Source of the DNA: Aegilops tauschii subsp. strangulata
Lineage: Eukaryota; Streptophyta; Magnoliopsida; Poales; Poaceae
Length of the DNA: 64,000 nucleotides
Assembly: GCF_002575655.3 (NCBI RefSeq)
Contig: NC_053036.3
Location: 159,068,627 to 159,132,626 of the forward strand
Direction of reading: 5' to 3'
A program made the position numbers and the translations under genes. Below the pieces are notes generated by a model. It was not told the DNA's origin, made no database searches, and saw only the letters and a program-made list of their open reading frames with translations. Each line of letters opens with the position of its first letter. Positions within the stretch are counted from its first letter, which is position 1. Of this stretch, positions 14,048 through 26,794 are shown one piece after another.

Positions 14048-15705
14048 TTAGAGCAACTTCAATGGGGCAACCCATTTCGTCCGCGGCCGTCCGTTTGGGT
14101 CGGCGCGGACACAAAAGGCGGCCCAACGCGCCAACCCAAACGGACGCGCGTCTGTTTTTCGTCCGCGGGCGACCCATTCCCGGCCCATTTTTTAGCCTGA
14201 TTTGCGTCGGCGCGGACACGCGACGGACGCGCGCGCTCGCCTACTCCTGTCCCCGGGCCCGCTGGTCTGTGGCACATTGGCCTCCCGTCTCACCTTGCGG
14301 CCAACAAAGCACTACTCCCGCCTCCTCCGTCGTCGACGCCGCCGCCCATTTTTTCCGGCGACTCTTCCAGCTGCCGCCGCCTCCATATCCGCCCAGCAAC
14401 GCCGCCCCTCCCCCCGTCGCCCTCCGCCGCCCCACCGGGGAGCAAACTGCTTCCCACCGCCGCTTCCCCCACCGCACAGCCGCCCGTCTCCAAGAAGCCA
14501 CCTCGCCGCCCCTGCCACATCCGACCGGCACGCTCGTCGGACGTCGGCACACCAGTCGGACACCGGCAGGGCAGCTAGCTGGTCTGTGGGTGCCGCGACT
14601 CCCCTCGTTGGCCGTCTCCTTCGTCGATGCCCGCAAGTTGTTTGACAGTTTGCCAAGGTACGAAATGGACTCCGCCGACGAGTTCTTTTTTCACAATTTC
14701 CTTTGCGACTCCGACGATTCGTCGTTCGACGACGACGAGGAGATATTGACTGCCGTGTTGGTCCATCACCACCTCATCAGCCAGCGTCCGTCGTTTCGTG
14801 GCTCCATTCCGGTCCACCTTCCGGCGTTGAATCGCAACCGAGAGAGCGGGCATTTCCTTCTCTGGAAGGACTACTTTGATACAAAAAACCCATTGTTCAA
14901 ACATCACAAATTCCGCTGCCGGTTCCGTATGAGTAGGCATGTTTTCAACCGTATCAGAGAGGGAGTGGTCGGCTATGATGACTACTTCGAGTGCAAAGAG
15001 GATGCCGTCGGCAATATTGGTTTCTCCTCTTATCAGAAATGCACTGCCGCCATCCGAATGCTTGCATACGGAGTGCCCGGTGATCTCATTGACGAGTATG
15101 TCCGTATGAGCGAGCTTACATGCCTAGAGTCCCCGTATAAGTTCTGCAAGGCTGTGATTGCTGTGTTTGGCCTTGAGTACTTGAGAGAGCCGACAACTGA
15201 AGATACAGCCTGTTTGTTGGCGATGAATGCCAGCAGGGGCTTCCCGGGGATGCTTGGCAGCATAGACTGCATGCACTGGGAGTGGAAGAACTGCCCTTCT
15301 GCTTGGCAAGGGCAGTATAAGGGACATGTCAGGGCTTGCACTGTCATACTAGAGGCCGTGGCGTCTCAAGATCTCTGGATCTGGCACTCTTTCTTTGGCA
15401 TGGCTGGATCACACAATGATATCAACGTGCTTCAGCGCTCGCCGGTGTTTGCTAGGCTTGCCGAAGGCAACAGCCCACCGGTGAACTTTACTGTAAACGG
15501 CCACAACTACGACAAATGGTACTATTTGGGTGACGGTATCTATCCTCAGTGGACCACTATTGTCAAGACAATACCCAACCCTGTCGGAGAAAAAAGGAAA
15601 AGATTTGCCCAAGAGCAAGAGAGTGCTACGAAGGATGTCGAGCGTGCCTTTGGTGTTTTGCAATCTCGATGGGGCATCGTTCGGTATCCTGCTAATACTT
15701 GGAGC

Positions 15706-17415
15706 TGTTGGGTAACGTAGTAATTTCAAAAAATTCCTACGCACACGCAAGATCATGGTGATGCATAGCAACGAGAGGGGAGAGTGTTGTCCACGTACCC
15801 TCGTAGACCGAAAGCGGAAGAGTTAGCACAACGCGGTTGATGTAGTCGTACGTCTTCACGATCCGACCGATCAAGTACCGAACGCACGGCACCTCCGAGT
15901 TCAGCACACGTTCAGTCCGATGACGTCCCTCGAACTCCGATCCAGCCGAGTGTTGAGGGAGAGTTTCGTCAGCACGACGGCGTGGTGACGATGATGATGT
16001 TCTACCGACGCAGGGCTTTGCCTAAGCACCTCTACAGTATTATCAAGGTGGACTATGGTGTGGGGGGGGGCACCGCACACGGCTAAAAGATCAAACGATC
16101 AATTGTTGTGTCTCTGGGGTGCCCCCTGCCCCCGTATATAAAGGAGCAAGGGGAGGAGGCGGACGGCCAGAGAGAGGCGCGCCAAGGGGGAGTCCTACTC
16201 CCACTAGGAGTAGGACTCCTCCTATTCCTAGTAGGAGTAGGAGAGGGGGAAGGAAAGGGAGAGGAGGAGAAGGAAAGAGGGGGCCGGCCCCCTTGCCCTA
16301 AACCAATTCGGTTTGGGCCTTGGGGGGCGCGCCCCACACTTCCCTTGCTGCCCTCTATTTCCACTAAGGCCCATTAAGCCCCCCCCCCCCGGGGGCGGTA
16401 AAATCCCGATTTCACCGGGAACACTTCCGATATCCAAATATAGGCTTCCAATATATCAATCTTTATGTCTCGACCATTTCGAGACTCCTCGCCATGTCCG
16501 TGATCACATCCGGGACTCCGAACAACCTTCGGTACATCAAAACATATAAACTCATAATATAATTGTCATCGAAATGTTAAGCGTGCGAACCCTACGGGTT
16601 CGATAACTATGTAGACATGACTGAGACACGTCTCCGGTCAATAACCAATAGCGGAACCTGGATGCTCATATTGGCTCCCACATATTCTACGAAGATCTTT
16701 ATCGGTCAGACCGCATAACAACATACGTTGTTCCCTTTGTCATCGGTATGTTACTTGCCCGAGATTCGATCGTCGGTATCTCAATACCTAGTTCAATCTC
16801 GTTACCGGCAAGTCCCTTTACTCGTTCCGTAATACATCATCCCACAACTAACTCATTAGTTGCAGTGCTTGCAAGGCTTAAGTGATGTGCATTACCGAGA
16901 GGGCCCAGAGATACCTCTCCGACAGTCGGAGTGACAAATCCTAATATCGAAATACGCCAACCCAACAAGTACCTTCGGAGACACCTGTAGAGCACCTTTA
17001 TAATCACCCAGTTACGTTGTGACGTTTGGTAGCACACAAAGTGTTCCTCCGGTAAACGGGAGTTGCATAATCTCATAGTCATAGGAACATGTATAAGTCA
17101 TGAAGAAAGCAATAGCAACATACTAAACGATCGAGTGCTAAGCTAACGGAATGGGTCAAGTCAATCACATCATTCTCCTAATGATGTGACCCCGTTAATC
17201 AAATGACAACTCATGTCTATGGCTAGGAAACATAACCATCTTTGATCAACGAGCTAGTCAAGTAGAGGCATACTAGTGACACTCTGTTTGTCTATGTATT
17301 CACACAAGTATTATGTTTCCGGTTAATACAATTCTAGCATGAATAATAAACATTTATCATGATATAAGGAAATAAATAATAACTTTATTATTGCCTCTAG
17401 GGCATATTTCCTTCA
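15706..17415 (-). repeat. 3' LTR of the Angela-type element
   Basis: A 1710-bp LTR. It differs from the 5' copy mainly by a short deletion around the C/G homopolymer at 16379-16393, where the partner has extra TGTAGGCCCATTAAG-like and poly-G sequence, plus scattered substitutions. Confidence 0.95.
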
Positions 17416-17430
17416 GTCTCCCACTCGCAC
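17416..17430 (-). other. polypurine tract of the Angela-type element
   Basis: The minus strand reads GTGCGAGTGGGAGAC directly before the 3' LTR, the expected purine-rich plus-strand primer. Confidence 0.75.
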
Positions 17431-17448
17431 TAGAGTCAATAATCTAGA

Positions 17449-20400
17449 TTACACAGTAATGATTCTAACACCCATGGAGCCTTGGTGCTGATCATGTTTT
17501 GCTCGTGGAAGAGGCTTAGTCAACGGGTCTGCAACATTCAGATCCGTATGTATCTTGCAAATTTCTATGTCTCCCGCCTGGACTAAATCCTGGATGGAAT
17601 TGAAGCGTCTCTTGATGTGCTTGGTTCTCTTGTGAAATCTGGATTCCTTCGCCAAGGCAATTGCACCAGTATTGTCACAAAAGATTTTCATTGGACCCGA
17701 TGCACTAGGTATGACACCTAGATCGGATATGAACTCCTTCATCCAGACTCCTTCATTTGCTGCTTCCGAAGCAGCTATGTACTCCGCTTCACATGTAGAT
17801 CCCGCCACGACGCTTTGTTTAGAACTGCACCAACTGACAGCTCCACCGTTCAATGTAAACACGTATCCGGTTTGCGATTTAGAATCGTCCGGATCAGTGT
17901 CAAAGCTTGCATCAATGTAACCATTTACGATGAGCTCTTTGTCACCTCCATGAACGAGAAAAATATCCTTAGTCCTTTTCAGGTATTTCAGGATGTTCTT
18001 GACCGCTGTCCAGTGATCCACTCCTGGATTACTTTGGTACCTCCCTGCTAAACTTATAGCAAGGCACACATCAGGTCTGGTACACAGCATTGCATACATG
18101 ATAGAGCCTATGGCTGAAGCATAGGGAACATCTTTCATCTTCTCTCTATCTTCTGCAGTGGTCGGGCATTGAGTCTTACTCAACTTTACACCTTGTAACA
18201 CAGGCAAGAACCCTTTCTTTGCTTGATCCATTTTGAACTTCTTCAAAACTTTGTCAAGGTATGTGCTTTGTGAAAGTCCAATTAAGCGTCTTGATCTATC
18301 TCTATAGATCTTGATGCCCAATATATACGCAGCTTCACCGAGGTCTTTCATTGAAAAACTCTTATTCAAGTATCCCTTTATGCTATTCAGAAATTCTATA
18401 TCATTTCCAATCAGCAATATGTCATCCACATATAATATTAGAAATGCTACATAGCTCCCACTCACTTTCTTGTAAATACAGGCTTCTCCAAAAGTCTGTA
18501 CAAAACCAAATGCTTTGATCACACTATCAAAGCGTTTATTCCAACTCCGAGAGGCTTGCACCAGTCCATAAATAGATCGCTGGAGCTTGCACACTTTGTT
18601 AGCTCCCTTTGGATCGACAAAACCTTCCGGTTGCATCATATACAACTCTTCTTCCAGAAATCCATTCAGGAATGCAGTTTTGACATCCATTTGCCAAATT
18701 TCATAATCATAAAATGCGGCAATTGCTAACATGATTCAGACAGACTTAAGCATCGCTACGGGTGAGAAGGTCTCATCGTAGTCAATCCCTTGAACTTGTC
18801 GAAAACCTTTTGCAACAAGTCGAGCTTTATAGACAGTAACATTACCGTCAGCGTCAGTCTTCTTCTTGAAGATCCATTTATTCTCAATTGCTTGCCGATC
18901 ATCGGGCAAGTCAACCAAAGTCCACACTTTGTTCTCATACATGGATCCCATCTCAGATTTCATGGCCTCAAGCCATTTCGCGGAATCTGGGCTCACCATC
19001 GCTTCTTCATAGTTCGTAGGTTTGTCATGGTCTAGTAGCATAACCTCCAGAACAGGATTACCGTACCACTCTGGTGCGGATCTTACTCTGGTTGACCTAC
19101 GAGGTTCAGTAACAACTTGATCTGAAGTTCCATGATCATCATCATTAACTTCCTCACTAATTGGTGTAGGCGTCGCAGAAACCGGTTTCTGCGATGAACT
19201 ACTTTCCAATAAGGGAGCAGGTACAATTACCTCATCAAGTTCTACTTTCCTGCCACTCACTTCTTTCGAGAGAAACTCCTTCTCCAGAAAGATTCCGAAT
19301 TTAGCAACAAAAGTCTTGCCTTCGGATCTGTGATAGAAGGTGTACCCAACAGTCTCCTTTGGGTATCCTATGAAGACACATTTATCTGATTTGGGTTCGA
19401 GCTTATCAGGTTGAAGCTTTTTCACATAAGCATCGCAGCCCCAAACTTTAAGAAACGACAACTTTGGTTTCTTGCCAAACCACAGTTCATAAGGCGTCAT
19501 CTCAACGGATTTTGATGGTGCCCTATTTAACGTGAATGCGGCCGTCTCTAAAGCATAACCCCAAAACGATAGCGGTAAATCAGTAAGAGACATCATAGAT
19601 CGCACCATATCTAGTAGAGTACGATTACGACGTTCGGACACACCATTACGCTGTGGTGTTCCGGGTGGCGTGAGTTGCGAAACTATTCCGCATTGTTTCA
19701 AATGAAGACCAAACTCATAACTCAAATATTCTCCTCCACGATCAGATCGTAGAAACTTTATTTTCTTGTTACGATGATCTTCAACTTCACTCTGAAATTC
19801 TTTGAACTTTTCAAATGTTTCAGACTTATGTTTCATTAAGTAGATATACCCATATCTGCTTAAATCATCTGTGAAGGTGAGAAAATAACGATATTCGCCA
19901 CGAGCCTCAACATTCATCGGACCACATACATCTGTATGTATGATTTCCAACAAATCTGTTGCTCTCTCCATAGTTCCGGAGAACGGCGTTCTAGTCATCT
20001 TGCCCATGAGGCACGGTTCGCAAGTACCAAGTGATTCATAATCAAGTGGTTCCAAAAGTCCATCAGTATGGAGTTTCTTCATGCGCTTTACACCGATATG
20101 ACCTAAACGGCAGTGCCACAAATAAGTTGCACTATCATTATCAACTCTGCATCTTTTGGCTTCAATATTATGAATATGTGTATCACTACTATCGAGATTC
20201 AACAAAAATAGACCACTCTTCAAGGGTGCATGACCATAAAAGATATTACTCATATAAATAGAACAACCATTATTCTCTGATTTAAATGAATAACCGTCTC
20301 GCATCAAACAAGATCCAGATATAATGTTCATGCTTAACGCTGGCACCAAATAACAATTATTTAGGTCTAAAACTAATCCTGAAGGTAGATGTAGAGGTAG

Positions 20401-20575
20401 CGTGCCGACCACGATCACATCGACTTTGGAACCATTTCCCACGCGCATCATCACCTCGTCCTTAGCCAATCTTCGCTTAATCCGTAGCCCCTGTTTCGAG
20501 TTGCAAATATTAGCAACAGAACCAGTATCAAATACCCAGGTGCTACTGCGAGCATTAGTAAGGTACACATCAATA
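17449..20575 (-). pseudogene. pol: Angela-type pol: protease, integrase, RT, RNase H
   Basis: Protease motif WVFDTGSVANIC has Asp-Thr-Gly. Integrase has the HCRLGHIG and CEPCLMGKM zinc motifs, then HTDVCGP, RSDRGGEY and SERRNRTL around the catalytic Asp-Asp-Glu. RT has DVKTAFLNG, IYGLVQASRSW and YVDDILLIG. RNase H has GYIDASFDTD, TCEAEYIA and FCDNTGAI. A single in-frame TGA at 18733-18735 separates integrase and early RT from the rest of RT, between KSV and IMLAIAAFYD. A C-to-T change of an Arg CGA codon explains it. The frame is shifted relative to gag near 20575-20600. Confidence 0.93.
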
Positions 20576-21431
20576 ACATGTATATCACATATCCTTTGTT
20601 CACCTTGCCATCCTTCTTATCCGCCAAATACTTGGGGCAGTTCCGCTTCCAGTGACCAGTCTGCTTGCAGTAGAAGCACTCAGTCTCAGGCTTAGGTCCT
20701 GACTTGGGTTTCTTCTCCTGAACAGCAACTTGCTTGCTGTTCTTCTTGAAGTTCCCCTTCTTCTTCCCTTTGCCCTTTTTCTTGAAACTGGTGGTCTTAT
20801 TGACCATCAACACTTGATGCTCCTTTTTGATTTCTACCTCCGCAGCCTTTAGCATTGCGAAGAGCTCGGGAATCGTCTTATCCATCCCTTGCATGTTATA
20901 GTTCATCACGAAGCTCTTGTAGCTTGGTGGCAGTGATTGGAGAATTCTGGCAATGACGCTATCATCTGGAAGATTAACTCCCAGTTGAATCAAGTGATTG
21001 CAGTACCCAGACATCTTGAGTATATGCTCACTGACAGAACTATTCTCCTCCATCTTGCAGCTGTAGAACTTATTGGAGACTTCATATCTCTCAATACGGG
21101 CATTTGCTTGAAATATTAACTTTAACTCCTGGAACATCTCATATGCTCCATGACGTTCAAAACATCGTTGAAGTCCCGGTTCTAAGCCGTAAAGCATGGC
21201 ACACTGAACTATCGAGTAGTCATCAACACGTGACTGCCAGGCATTCACAATGTCTGCAATTGCTGGCACAGGTGGTACACCTAGCGGTGCGTCCAGGATG
21301 TAATTCTTCTGTGCAGCAATGAGGATAATCCTCAAGTTACGGACCCAGTCCGTGTAATTGCTACCATCATCTTTCAACTTTGCTTTCTCAAGGAATGCAT
21401 TAAAATTCAATGGAACAACAACACGGGCCAT
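20576..21431 (-). pseudogene. gag: Angela-type gag with CCHC zinc knuckle
   Basis: The frame starts at the ATG at 21431 (MARVVVPLNFNAFLEKAKL) and shows the copia gag fold SNYTDWVRNLRIIL and HILKMSGYCNHLIQLG. Next come a Lys-rich segment and one zinc knuckle, CFYCKQTGHWKRNC, which binds the RNA genome. A one-base shift just after NKGYVI takes the reading frame away from protease, so gag and pol are no longer joined. Confidence 0.9.
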
Positions 21432-22650
21432 CTATCTACAATCAACATAGACAAGCAAGATACTATCAGGTACTAAGTTCATGATAAATTAAAGTTCAAT
21501 TAATCATATTACTTAAGAACTCCCACTTAGATAGACATCCCTCTAATCCTCTAAGTGATCACGTGATCCATATCAACTAAACCATGTCCGATCATCACGT
21601 GAGATGGAGTAGTTTCAACGGTGAACATCACTATGTTGATCATATCTACTATATGAGTCACGCTCGACCTTTCGGTCTTCGTGTTCCAAGGCCATATCTG
21701 TTATATGCTAGGCTCGTCAAGCTTAACCTGAGTATTCCGCGTGTGCAACTGTTTTGCACCCGTTGTATTTGAACGTAGAGCCTATCACACCCGACCATCA
21801 CGTGGTGTCTCAGCACGAAGAACTTTCGCAACGGTGCATACTCAGGGAGAACACTTATACTTTGATAATTTAGTGAGGGATCATCTTATAATGCTACCGT
21901 CAATCAAAGCAAGATAAGATGCATAAAAGATAAACATCACATCCAATCAATATAAGTGATATGATATGGCCATCATCATCTTGTGCTTGTGATCTCCATC
22001 TCCGAAGCACCGTCATGATCACCATCGTCACCGGCGCGACACCTTGATCTTCATCGTAGAATCGTTGTCGTCTCGCCAATCTTATGCTTCTACGACTATC
22101 GCTACCGCTTAGTGATAAAGTAAAGCATTACAGGGCTATTGCATTGCATACAATAAAGTGACAACCATATGGCTCCTGCCAGTTGCCGATAACTCGGTTA
22201 CAAAACATGATCATCTCATACAATAAAATTTAGCATCATGTCTTGACCATATCACATCACAACATGCCCTGCAAAAACAAGTTAGACATCCTCTACTTTG
22301 TTGTTGCAAATTTTACGTGGCTGCTATGGGCTTAGCAAGAACCGTTCTTACCTACGCATCAAAACCACAATGATAGTTTGTCAAGTTGGTGCTGTTTTAA
22401 CCTTCGCAAGGACCGGGCGTAGCCACACTCGGTTCAACTAAAGTTGGAGAAACTCACACCCGCCAGCCACCTGTGTGCAAAGCACGTTGGTAGAACCAGT
22501 CGCTTAAGCGTACGCATAATGTCGGTCCGGGCCGCTTCATCCAACAATACCGCCGAACCAAAGTATGCCATGCTGGTAAGCAGTATGACTTATATCGCCC
22601 ACAACTCACTTGTGTTCTACTCGTGCATATAACATCAACGCATAAAACCT

Positions 22651-22663
22651 GGCTCGGATGCCA
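22651..22663 (-). other. diverged primer-binding site
   Basis: Inside the 5' LTR the minus strand reads TGGCATCCGAGCC, two differences from the initiator-tRNA-Met site TGGTATCAGAGCC used by this family. One extra base (G) lies between it and the LTR. Confidence 0.75.
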
Positions 22664-22664
22664 C

Positions 22665-24412
22665 TGTTGGGTAACGTAGTAATTTCAAAAAAATTCCTAC
22701 GCACACGCAAGATCATGGTGATGCATAGCAACGAGAGGGGAGAGTGTTGTCCACGTACCCTCGTAGACCGAAAGCGGAAGCGTTAGCACAACATGGTTGA
22801 TGTAGTCGTACGTCTTCACGATCCGACCGACCAAGTATCGAACGCACGGCACCTCCGAGTTCAGCACACGTTCAGCCCGATGACGTCCCTCGAACTCCGA
22901 TCCAGCCGAGTGTTGAGGGAGAGTTTCGTCAGCACGACGGCGTGGTGACAATGATGATGTTCTACTGATGCAGGGCTTCGCCTAAGCACCGCTACAGTAT
23001 TATCGAGGTGGACTATGGTGGAGGGGGGCACCGCACACGGCTAAAAGATCAAACGATCAATTGTTGTGTCTCTGGGGTGCCCCTGCCCCCGTATATAAAG
23101 GAGCAAGGGGAGGAGGCGGCCGTCCAGGGAGAGGCGCGCCAAGGGGGAGTCCTACTCCCACTAGGAGTAGGACTCCTCCTATTCCTAGTAGGAGTAGGAG
23201 AGGGGGAAGGAAAGGGAGAGGAGGAGAAGGAAAGAGGGGGCCGGCTCCCTTGCCCTAAACCAATTCGGTTTGGGCCTTGGGGGGTGCGCCCCACACTTCC
23301 CTTGCTGCCCTCTATTTCCACTAAGGCCCATGTAGGCCCATTAAGCCCCCCCCCGGGGGGGGGGGGGGTTGTTCCGGTAACCCCCGGTACTCCGGTAAAA
23401 TCCCGATTTCACCCGGAACACTTCCGATATCCAAATATAGGCTTCCAATATATCAATCTTTATGTCTCGACCATTTCGAGACTCCTCGTCATGTCCGTGA
23501 TCACATCCGGGACTCCGAACAACCTTCGGTACATCAAAACATATAAACTCATAATATAATTGTCATCAAAACGTTAAGCGTGCGAACCCTATGGGTTCGA
23601 TAACTATGTAGACATGACCGATACACGTCTCTGGTCAATAACCAATAGCGGAACCTGGATGCTCATATTGGCTCCCACATATTCTACGAAGATCTTTATC
23701 GGTCAGACCGCATAACAACATACGTTGTTCCCTTTGTCATCGATATGTTACTTGCCCGAGATTCGATCGTCGGTATCTCAATACCTAGTTCAATCTCGTT
23801 ACCGGCAAGTCTCTTTACTCGTTCCATAATACATCATCCCACAACTAACTCATTAGTTGCAATGCTTGCAAGGCTTAAGTGATGTGCATTACCGAGAGGG
23901 CCCAGAGATACCTCTCCGACAACCGCAGTGACAAATCCTAATCTCGAAATACGCCAACCCAACAAGTACCTTCGGAGACACCTATAGAGCACCTTTATAA
24001 TCACCTAGTTACGTTGTGTCGTTTGGTAGCACACAAAGTGTTCCTCCGGTAAACGGGAGTTGCATAATCTCATAGTCACAGGAACATGTATAAGTCATGA
24101 AGAAAGCAATAGCAACATACTAAACGATCGAGTGCTAAGCTAACGGAATGGGTCAAGTCAATCACATCATTCTCCTAATGATGTGACCCCGTTAATCAAA
24201 TGACAACTCATGTCTATGGCTAGGAAACATAACCATCTTTGATCAACGAGCTAGTCAAGTAGAGGCATAATAGTGACACTCTGTTTGTCTATGTATTCAC
24301 ACAAGTATTATGTTTCCGGTTAATACAATTCTAGCATGAATAATACACATTTATCATGATATAAGGAAATAAATAATAACTTTATTATTGCTTCTAGGGC
24401 ATATTTCCTTTA
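22665..24412 (-). repeat. 5' LTR of the Angela-type element
   Basis: A 1748-bp LTR with the TATATAC promoter-like motif on the minus strand near 23092-23100. The outermost base pair is mutated (TA for CA on the plus strand). Confidence 0.95.
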
Positions 24413-24984
24413 GGAGCACGCAGAAACTATGGGAGGTGATGATTGCTTGTGTGATCATGCACAATATGATCTTAGAAGACGAGCGCCCGAAACGTCTGTA
24501 CGATCAAGGCTTTCAGTTTCAGAGTGAGAATGTTGTGCCTGAGCATGGAGTAGCGGCAACATTTGAGCAGTTCACTCAGTTTCATGAAGACATGCGTGAT
24601 TGGGAAACTCACGTGCAACTGCAAAATGATTTGGTTGAGCATATGTGGATTCATGTTGGCAACCAATAGATGTATCTTCTTTTATTCGTTTGCAAAACTA
24701 TGTGAAACATTTTATTTGTATTTGGCTTGTAAAACTATACTATTTATTTGGGCGGCCAGACTATTTGGCTTGTTAAACATTTTCATTTCACAATATGTTT
24801 GAATGCAAAATCAATGTAAAATTGGGCGGCCAGCCGACCACGCCTGCACATATGGGTCGGCGCGTTGGGCGCGCTGCCGACCCATTTCAAAAACAGGGCG
24901 GACGCCGGGCGGCGGCCAACCCAAACGGATAAAAAGCGGACGAAATCGCCGTCCGTTTGGGTCAGCCCGTTGGAGTTGCTCTTA

Positions 24985-26794
24985 TTTATTTTTTGCAAGG
25001 AAATGAGACTAAAGATTTAACTATTGGCCGCGGACATATTTTCCTTTCCATCACGAAAATGCGGCTAGGGCAAAGTTTCTACTCTCGTCCAAGATCCACC
25101 AGCCCGTGGCTTCTCTTCCCCTTTGGTGGCTAGTGGCAGGGAAGGGAATCTCAGTGTCTCGACTTCGACTAGTAGTTTAAGTTAGGTTTTTTTAGTTCTC
25201 ATGCGCGCGGGGGGGGGGGGGGTGTGGGGGGGTGGCGCTCAGGCAGATGGCGGCACTTCATTTTTGAGTTGGTCTTCCGGGCTTCAATCCTCCTCGAATT
25301 CGTCCATTGGGACAGAGTCGCCAGGTCTCCGGCGTAGACTCGTACCATCTCCTTGGGATGAGGATGTTAGAGATTCTCGCCGTGCGTGTGCGATGGTTAG
25401 GGTGCCCATGTGCTTCGGATTGATTCAAGAGTTTAACGACGACGACTAAGGCTCCAGGGTGCTGGTCCTTAGGGGCACGTGCACAAAGACTTCCCAGACG
25501 TCAATTTTTCATTGACAATATCGGGACAACCCCGTATGGAAGCAGCTACAATGGTGCGTCAGTGGCTCGTTATGATGGCGGTAGTGGTCGTTCGGTGGTC
25601 CAGAGACTTCAGTGTATTTTTTATGTTTGTAGTGCTTGTACTTCCAGTGGACATTTATAGTAGATCCTGATATTCTGCAGAGAAAACCAAGGCTAAAGAT
25701 TTGTATTTATCATTGATATCGATGAACTATGTAAGAAAAATAATGTTACAGATTGATGCCACTGCGCAACTCATGCACTCTAGCAATGCAAACTAGGGAA
25801 ACCAACAAGGGCTTTGATGTGAATGATTGGTGCGGAAGAGAGAGATAGAGATATCGGAAGGGGGGGGGACAACACTGTGAACAAGAGGATAGTTGTGTCT
25901 CATCCACAACTGAAGTGGATCATCACCTAGGACACACCAAAGCCACCACAAGTCTTAGGACCCATGTCATGTGCAACAAACTCACGCCAACCCCAACGCC
26001 ACGCTCAACCTGAGTCTATGGCTCTTACCACCCTACTGTCAAAATTCAAAACCTTATGGCACCATGATGCACTCAATGGCCTATGCCGCAACTTCTACTC
26101 ATTGATCGTCCACAGGCAACACTAATATGTTCATTTTGCACGATAAATCTAGAATGTAAAGTTGTCAATTCACATTGCTATCGGATCATCATTGAGCATA
26201 TTTTATTAAGGAATTGCATTCAGTTGTAAAATTACATTGGACGATTACTAGAGCACTTCAAAATAGAGAAATAACAAAGGTCATACATTTTCTGTATTTA
26301 CTAAAAAGAGGGATGGTGTTGAAAACGAGCTCCATGGTAAGGACCATGGTACCACGCGCCCAATGGCACACCCAATGCAGGGTGTGGAGATACCAAGTGC
26401 CCCCCACCCCCGAACCGGGGTGTCCTTTTTGCCTACGTGCATGTCTCCCTCGAAACTTTATGTTTGTTTTCGACAGATTTCCTAAGGTAGTGGCAGAATG
26501 GAGGAGCCCTTCCTTTGTCAGGAGGGGTTGTTGCCGTTTTCGCCATCTCGGTGGGGGAATTCGGCATTGTCATTATCGCCACAAACACCAAGGCAATGTG
26601 GGGAGAATCTTCTCCATCACCATCTTCATCAACAACGCCATGTCCACCTCCATCTTAAATGCCATACATATGCAACCATTGTAGATCAAAGTAATCACTT
26701 TCTGCTTGTCATGTCTTTGTAATTGATAGGTGACATGTGTTTATTTGGTGGAGTATATATACATTCATATTGTATCACATATCATCACGTCCAT
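24985..26794. other. non-genic region, nothing recognised
   Basis: Sequence between the Harbinger element and the LTR array. It has a G-run at 25211-25222 and short open frames without known motifs. A segment around 25250-25680 has codon-like structure on the plus strand, but stops break it and I could not match it to any family. Confidence 0.45.

Larger units (their letters stand above)
15706..24412 (-). mobile_element. Angela/WIS/BARE-type copia retrotransposon
   Basis: LTRs are 15706-17415 and 22665-24412, flanked by the duplication GGAGC (15701-15705 and 24413-24417). In element orientation the LTR begins TGAAGGAAATATGCCCTAG and ends TACGTTACCCAACA, the well-known Triticeae Angela/WIS/BARE LTR. 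The right-hand 5' LTR begins TA where CA is expected on the plus strand, a point change. The coding region is on the minus strand: gag then pol. The polyprotein has one frameshift and one nonsense codon. It sits inside the Harbinger transposase gene. Confidence 0.95.
14665..24669 (+). pseudogene. Harbinger DDE transposase gene, split by a retrotransposon
   Basis: The coding parts are 14665-15705 and 24418-24669, interrupted by the Angela-type element and its duplicated GGAGC. Both parts are in the same frame: 347 codons plus 83 codons and stop, about 430 aa. The first part has an acidic N-terminus (MDSADEFFFHNFLCDSDDSS) and a helix-rich DNA-binding region. The catalytic motifs are Asp in GSIDCMHWEW, Asp in YLGDGIYPQW and Glu in VERAFGVLQSRW. 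The second part holds the conserved end ACVIMHNMILEDE and a C-terminal helical tail. I chose the ATG at 14665 because the GC-rich open frame upstream to 14002 crosses the terminal inverted repeat. Apart from the insertion I see no other break. Confidence 0.92.
14051..24981 (+). mobile_element. PIF/Harbinger DNA transposon, interrupted
   Basis: The left end GAGCAACTTCAATGGGGC pairs with the right end, whose complement reads GAGCAACTCCAACGGGCT. TTA flanks both ends (14048-14050 and 24982-24984), the Harbinger target duplication. Subterminal copies of CCGTTTGGGTCGGC occur at both sides. Removing the copia element nested at 15706-24412 and its 5-bp duplication leaves about 2.2 kb with one transposase gene. 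The second Myb-like gene usual in this superfamily is not seen, so the element would have needed it from elsewhere. Confidence 0.93.

Noticed and set aside
14002..14664. Open frames on both strands at the start of the Harbinger element, including an upstream extension of the transposase frame
   Set aside because: They cross the terminal inverted repeat, are Arg/Pro-rich through GC content, and carry no family motif. The transposase most likely starts at 14665.
16083..16549. Arg/Gly/Pro-rich open frames in the Angela LTRs (also 23008-23559)
   Set aside because: They occur identically in both LTRs on both strands and result from purine-rich low-complexity sequence, not from a gene.
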